Below, piece by piece: positions 59,272-64,000 of a stretch of 64,000 nucleotides of DNA. The stretch comes from Lichina pygmaea (taxonomy: Eukaryota > Ascomycota > Lichinomycetes > Lichinales > Lichinaceae). The position numbers and the translations under genes are program-made. Every line of letters begins with the position of its first letter. The first letter of the stretch is position 1. The stretch lies in contig OY730170.1 of the NCBI GenBank assembly GCA_963422465.1, positions 2,580,379-2,644,378 of the forward strand, written 5' to 3'. The notes beneath the pieces were generated by a model. That model ran no database searches and was not told where the DNA came from. It saw nothing but the letters and a program-made list of their open reading frames with translations.

Positions 59272-60385
59272 CAAGCTTCCAGAATTTTGAGGAACTGGCT
59301 AGCTCATGAACTTGTTTTCTGAAGGTGTTCTGTTTGCCTTCTCTGACAGCTTTCTTCTTGAGCTTAGTTGCTTCTTCTAGCTCTTCTTGGCTTGCCTGTC
59401 CTCTGAGCACTTGTCTTCTTATTCTTCTTTCCTGCTTAACTTTAGTTTGGATCTCTTGGTTCCACCAGGGGACTGAGTGGCTAGATTGCTTCTGGAGTTC
59501 TGTGCATCTGTCTGCTATTTCTTGGAGAAAGTGGTTAAGATATTCCAAGTACTCATCCACTTCATGTTTATCTTGAAAGTGGAAGGGCAGCTGCAAATTA
59601 TTACACTCTTGTTTTGCCAGGTTTGTGTCCAGTGTTTTCCAGTTCCTTTCTGGCTTCCAGGTTTTTCTTGGTGAGTCCAGGTCCAGGCTAGTTAGCACAG
59701 GTCTGTGGTCAGACTCATGAAAGAACTGCAAAGCAATTTTAGAAAAGATTAGAGAGTTAGAAAAAGAAGAAGATATAAAGGAAAGATCAATAGGTGAACA
59801 GAGTTTGTGGGAAAGAGATCTAGCTCTTGTGGGTGTAAAAGGTGCAATAGCTAACTCCAGATTTGAGTTTTTCATTAGAGTTTGGAACTTGTGTGCAGTG
59901 TCAGAATATAGTCTTTTTTTCTTTGACCAGTCAGGGTGGTGAAGATTTGAGTCTGTAAGAAGAATATGCTGCCCTTTTGCTTGTAAAGCATTTTGGAGTA
60001 GACAGAGAAGAGCTTCTGATGCTTGTAGGTAGTTCTCTTGACTTGAGGGAGTGAAGTATAGATTATGCACCCACAGAGAAGTAGAGGTGTTTTCCAGATG
60101 AATTTCAAGAGAAACAAAGTCTTTACTCCAGAAAGTAGGGTGGAGAGATAACAGATTCAGGTTTTTGTTAATAAGAAAAAGAGTTCTACCAATCTCTGGA
60201 GAATATAAAGAAAGAAAAGAAGAAAAAACAGTTGAGGTGCTGGTTTGAAGGTGAGGATTCTTCCAGAGTTCTTGAAGTGCAATAATATCTACTTCTTGAA
60301 GAGTTGGGGTTGCTAGAAGTAGCTCTTGGACTGATTGGCTTTTCTGCACATTGTATTGAAGAAGTGTGAACTTTGTATTCTTCAT
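59272..60385 (-). CDS. LINE H ORF2, N-terminal endonuclease part
   Basis: Starts with ATG overlapping the ORF1 TGA (ATGA). Carries QYNVQKSQ, LQELW (the D copy has QEPW, so the Pro near the catalytic Glu is changed), LTDSNLHHPDW and ESDHRPV. Open to the chromovirus F junction. Confidence 0.85.
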
Positions 60386-61333
60386 GTAGACATTTCATCT
60401 TCAAGGATCTTGAAGAGGTTGACTGACTGCTTTCCCCCTGTGTTTGTTGATCTTGTAGACAGAATTTGCACTTCTGGAGACCCTCCTCTGAGTCTCTCTG
60501 AACTTCTAGTTGGCTCTGTGGTTTTCCATCTTTTTCCCCCTGGAAGAGTCTGTATGAAGGGGAAAGTAACTGGAGACTGTGTGACTGGGACAGTGGTAGC
60601 AGTGGAGATCTCATACTTCCCTGGGCGGGAAATTCATGCCTCTCTTGCCTTCTTGACTGCTTCTTGGCGTACTGGGCATGTGCTAGCCCAGGCTGGGTGA
60701 GCTCCTTTGCAGTTGCTGCATTTTGGCTTTAGCAGTTGCTCAGGGATTTGGCAGGTTCTTCTTTCATGCTGGCCTCCACAGGCACCACATACAGCTTGAT
60801 TCCTGCACAGGCGAGCTTGGTGTCCATACCCAAAGCACTTGAAGTATTGTGCCACCACTGTGTTAGCCAGAAAAGGCTCTGCCTCATGCAATCTGTGGCC
60901 CAGCACTACTCCACTCTCAATTAGAAGATTAGCCTGTTCCGGGGTGGCCAGATCCAGGTGGAGTGAAGTAACTGGTTTCTTTTGAGCTATAGCTTTCTTT
61001 GACCAGTAGGCTCTTAGAATAGTGATTTGCTTGCTCAGGGATGGGTTGCTGTTCTGGATAGTCTGGCAAGTTTTTTCCAGGTTTTCTGGCTGGATGTCTG
61101 TGGTTCTGACTCCATGAATCAACACTGGGAATCTCTTGGGTTGGATAGTTGCTTCCTTGGTGAAAATAGCTGATATCCAGGCAGAGTCTTTCTCCAGAAA
61201 ACTCTTAGTCTCTTGGGTTTCAGTATTAATAAGAATGTCCCCTGAGGGAAGTTTTCTCACTGCTCTGACTTGTTTATTATAGGGACTGGGGAGTCTGTCT
61301 TGGAGAGCTTGAAAAAGCTGGATGTGAGTCCTG
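60382..61333 (-). pseudogene. LINE H ORF1, 5'-truncated
   Basis: Begins within ORF1 at RTHIQLFQALQ and continues through the three Cys/His clusters (YFKCFGYGHQARLC, CGACGGQHERRTC, CSNCKGAHPAW). A TGG-to-TGA change ends the frame early at about 60634, after KKAREA. The remaining C-terminal codons reach the ATGA overlap with ORF2. Upstream, the frame happens to run in phase into integrase-derived sequence of chromovirus G (to 61542), an accidental chimera. Confidence 0.8.
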
Positions 61334-62177
61334 TCTCCAGTTTGATAGGACAGTGACAGGACTTGATGCAAATTGGCGGTGTGAGCTTGAGCTTCCTGGG
61401 ATAGTTGGAGTTCAGCTTGCAACTGTTCCAGAATCTGCGTTATTTCTCTAGAGATTTCCATAGTATCTTGGTTGCAGGCTTCACTCGTGGGTGTGATGCT
61501 GAGCTGTGGATGGAACCTGTTGTTGGCAAAGAACAGTGACATGCCAGAGGAATCAGACTGGGAGTTGTTCTGCGTGAACTCTGCCAGAGGAAGCTATTGG
61601 ACCCAGTCATCTTGGAGATAGTTGACATAGGATCTCAGGTAGTATTCAAGCTCCTGATTCTCTTATTCTGTCTGACCATCTGTCTCTGGGTGGTGTCCTG
61701 AGGATAGTTGTAGCATGATGTCAAGATGGGCACAGAGTGCTTTCCAGAATAAGCTGACAAACTGACCTTCTCTGTCTGAGATAATACTCCTGGGTAAGCC
61801 ATGGGTACAGATAACAAACTGGATGAACATCTGGACAAGATGTGAGGTTGTTATCTCAGCACATGGCACAAAGTGGTGTTCTTTGGTGAGACAGTCAGTG
61901 ATGACCCAGATGTGCTTGGTACTAGGGAAGCAGGTATCTCTTGACTTGGGCAAGTCAGTAATGAAATCCATAGCCAGATCCTGCCAATGTTGCTAAGGCA
62001 CGGGAAGAGACAGCAGCTCTTCTTGGCGATCACAGGCAGGCTTTGCTCAAGAGTAGACATGATAATTCCTGATATACTGCTGTATGATGTTCACCATCTT
62101 TGGCCAATAGTACCAACAAGACAGAAGATTGTGAGTCTTGGCAATCCCAGTGTGGCCAGCTATTGCTTGGTCATGGA

Positions 62178-62603
62178 TGTTAAAGGCCGGGCTGGGTTCA
62201 CACAGAAGGCGGCTCAGTCTGTTGCTTCGCAGGGTGGATTCTAGACAGGGACTCAGTAGAGGAATAGACAGGTGGGGTAACTCTCCTGTGCTATTGTCTC
62301 AGTATGATGAGTTCGTATTGTGTGTTCAGCCTGGAGAGCTAATCCCTCCGGGCCCTTTGGGGGGTCTTTATACAGATGCCCCAAGGGGGGGGTCTCCTTG
62401 AGGGGTATCATCCTTTTGCGTGGACAAGCTCCTCGCTTAGCTCCTGCTCGTCCACCGGACGAGCTCCTCGCTTAGCTCCTGCTTGTCCACCAGACAAGCT
62501 CCTCGCTTAGCTCTTGCTTGTCCACTGGATCAGTCGGATGTTGTTCTGTATGACTAACACTCCTCCCTCGCTTACCTGGGCTGTTCTGGCCTAGGCCTTA
62601 ACA
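62178..62603 (-). repeat. 3' LTR of chromovirus J with 35-bp tandem repeats
   Basis: 426-bp LTR with TG..CA ends. Three 35-bp units at 62424-62458, 62459-62493 and 62494-62528 share the core CTCCTCGCTTAGCTC. A short G-rich/C-rich stem-like stretch lies near 62350-62395. Confidence 0.85.
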
Positions 62604-62727
62604 CTATCCCCTCCCTCCAAGGGTTCTGTCCCCAGATCCTTTTCGTTCCTGCTCCTCTTTTGTCATGAACCAAGGCCAGACAACTTGAACTTGTTGTCGC
62701 AGTTTTCTTTCTTGTTGTATTGGCAAG

Positions 62728-63237
62728 ATGGGCAAGAAATCAAAAATCACATGCGGTGCTTGTTGTCATGACCACGCCCAGTGTGTTGTGAGCTCTGCAT
62801 CATCTTTTTGTCATCGGTGTGTTGAGAAGGGTTGTCACTGTGACCTTCATCTCTCAGAATCAGAATGGAAGAAGATGGAACTTGAGCGCAAGCAGCTTGA
62901 GGCTCAGCTGCGGGAGACTGATGACCAATTGTCAAAGTTGCTTCCCTGGCAGATCTGCCTCCACTGGCAGCTGGGTTGTCTCTCACAGAAGGAGGCTGAT
63001 GCCATCTGTCGTGAGCTGTCCACCATCAAGGATCAGGAATCCCTCAATGCTCAGGAACAGAAGGCTCTCTGTGTTATCTGCGAACAGGAGGCCAGTCAGG
63101 CTACTGCTCCACCATCCTTTGAGGATGTCTTCTCTTCAGAGGCTTTGGCTTCTCTCGAGCTGTTGTCTCTGTCAGACCTGGTCACTGCGGGTTTGCTTGG
63201 TGGTAATCCACCAGCTTCTGGTTTATCGCAGAGCTGA
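62728..63237 (+). CDS. Antisense ORF of chromovirus J with Zn(II)2Cys6-type cysteine spacing
   Basis: A 169-aa open frame opposite to pol, starting 125 bp inside the 3' LTR. Residues 9-38 contain Cys at 9, 12, 19, 28, 31 and 38, i.e. C-x2-C-x6-C-x8-C-x2-C-x6-C, which is the Gal4-type binuclear zinc cluster spacing. Two extra Cys are at 13 and 36. A charged heptad-like region follows at about 45-75 (WKKMELERKQLEAQLRETDD), then a second Leu/Gln/Glu-rich part and a Ser/Leu-rich C-terminus. The usual basic residues between Cys 2 and Cys 3 of Gal4 proteins are missing. It occupies the same place as the shorter antisense ORFs of B and I. Proteins of this general look are common hypothetical proteins in ascomycetes. 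Role unknown. Confidence 0.75.
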   Translation: MGKKSKITCGACCHDHAQCVVSSASSFCHRCVEKGCHCDLHLSESEWKKMELERKQLEAQLRETDDQLSKLLPWQICLHWQLGCLSQKEADAICRELSTIKDQESLNAQEQKALCVICEQEASQATAPPSFEDVFSSEALASLELLSLSDLVTAGLLGGNPPASGLSQS

Positions 63238-64000
63238 AGTTCTCGGTTGGTTTCTACAAATTTTCCTCTTTGTCAAATCCTAACCACTTCACCAGGTACT
63301 CAGTTTTCTGTCTGTTTCTTCGACTATCCAGAATCCTTTTGACATCATACTCTTCTTCATCATCCTTGAAGTTCCATTCTGTCTTGATCTCTGCGTTGCT
63401 GGGTGCTGGTTCAAGCAGTGAGACGTGGAATACTCAGTGTATCCTTGCTTTTTGTGGTAGTCTCAGTTGATAGTTGACCTTCCCAGTGCACTTCTCAATT
63501 TTGAATAGTCTGATTTGTACATGGTCCAGCTTTTTGCTTGGTCACTTTGAGTGCAGGTTTTTTGTTGATAGGTAGACCTTATCCCCCCTTTCCAGGGTTG
63601 GTCCCTTCAACCTTTTGTTGTGTAATCAGTGGGTGGTGGTGTTCTGGGCACAGTTGATTGTTGTTTTCATTATCTCATGCATAGCAGTGAGTTTGCTAAC
63701 ATCAACAACATTGCCTCCTGCTGTTGCCTGCCATCAGGGGTTTCTTCTGTAGTTCGCAAAGAACAGTGTTGTCCCTGTCACACTGTGTTGCTGGTTGTTG
63801 TACGCAAACTGGGCTATTGGTAGCAGTTCCACCCAGTTATCCTGCTGGTAGTTGATGTAGTGTTGTAGATACTGCTCTATTGTCTGGTTTGTCCGCTCAG
63901 TTTGTCTGTCAGTTTGTGGGTGGTAGGCTGTTGACATCCTTGTATCAATGCCAAGTTGCCTTGTCCACGTGTTCCAGAATTTCAAGGTGAAGAGTTTGTC

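Larger units (their letters stand above)
44615..61333 (-). mobile_element. LINE H (subfamily 1), inserted in chromovirus G, split three times by LTR elements
   Basis: A minus-strand LINE, 5'-truncated within ORF1 at 61333, with its AAATC-type tail at 44615. The TSD is TCTCCAGTTTGAT at 44602-44614 and 61334-61346. Its own parts are 61333-59272, 53943-52873, 46400-46227 and 45667-44615, about 4.36 kb, close to the 4.38 kb of the matching part of LINE D. The protein is about 97-98% identical to D in the C-terminal part by eye. The replacements there (Ala to Thr, His to Tyr, Gly to Asp and similar) all fit single transitions. Confidence 0.9.
43832..62177 (-). mobile_element. Chromovirus G (Ty3/gypsy, LTR family 2), broken, split by LINE H and cut by J
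   Basis: A minus-strand LTR element with its 3' LTR at 43832-44108 (277 bp, TGTGACAAGG.. to ..CTGTGACA) next to a purine-rich tract. Chromodomain and integrase C-terminal sequence lie at 44110-44614. After LINE H, integrase sequence resumes at 61347-62177 and then stops where element J begins. Its 5' half is outside the window or lost. It is related to element F. The fossil is broken, with a few interruptions in the visible part. Confidence 0.85.
62178..64000 (-). mobile_element. Chromovirus J (LTR family 3), partial at window end
   Basis: A minus-strand element inserted in chromovirus G. Its 3' LTR is 62178-62603 (426 bp, TGTTAAAGGCC.. to ..AGGCCTTAACA). Inside follow an antisense ORF (62728-63237), chromodomain sequence on the minus strand (about 63365-63240, with YLVKWLGF) and integrase (63985-63734, with MSTAYHPQTDRQTE) continuing past the window. 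The TSD cannot be tested because the other end is not visible. Whether the element is whole cannot be judged. Confidence 0.85.

Noticed and set aside
62728-63237. The Cys-rich ORF as an independent host transcription factor gene
   Set aside because: It lies between the LTR and chromodomain of element J, and similar ORFs sit in the same place in B and I, so it belongs to the element.

Overview
The window looks like nuclear DNA of a filamentous ascomycete (Pezizomycotina, probably a Sordariomycete; the class is inferred). Genes have several short introns of about 50-150 bp with GTACGT or GTAAGT donors. Several proteins are typical of that group: SND2/TMEM208, MGM101, COA4, a two-domain biotin-protein ligase and a long eIF4G. 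Exon boundaries given here were worked out by eye from reading frame, splice signals and remembered family sequence; no alignment was run.

Left part (1-22170), GC-rich and genic: cytochrome b5 reductase (3' part, +), SND2/TMEM208 (-), 3-hydroxyacyl-CoA dehydrogenase (+), MGM101 (-), COA4 (-), biotin-protein ligase (+), a YOP1/TB2/DP1-like protein (-), a 4.7-kb spacer rich in GTAC palindromes that holds a decayed CorA-like transporter gene, and eIF4G (+). These are housekeeping genes, with a mitochondrial and ER-membrane leaning. The only transposon trace here is a 74-bp LINE tail with a 10-bp target-site duplication (TSD) at 3729-3802.

Right part (22171-64000), AT-richer and with no host gene that I can see: two stacks of nested retroelements. 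Stack 1 (22171-43752), outermost first: decayed LINE K, LTR E, LINE A (+), LINE C (-), chromovirus B (-), LINE D (+, full length, both ORFs open). The A, C, B and D insertions are each marked by a TSD. Stack 2 (43832 to the window end): chromovirus G (-) carries LINE H (-), and H received three separate LTR insertions (solo LTR S, chromovirus I, chromovirus F), each with a 5-bp TSD. G is also cut at 62178 by a third chromovirus, J, which runs off the window.

Two LINE subfamilies (A/D/H and K/C) and three LTR families are present: family 1 = B, I, E, S; family 2 = F, G; family 3 = J. All the LTR elements with internal sequence look like Ty3/gypsy chromoviruses. B, I, F and G are broken copies.

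The most unusual signal is a Cys-rich coiled-coil ORF antisense to the chromoviruses, just inside the 3' LTR, seen in B, I and J. In J it is 169 codons long and has exact Zn(II)2Cys6 (Gal4-type) cysteine spacing. In family 1 the 3' LTR carries a TATA-like box pointing at it. The LTR pairs of B and I differ almost only by transitions, which points to RIP-like or CpG-deamination mutagenesis.
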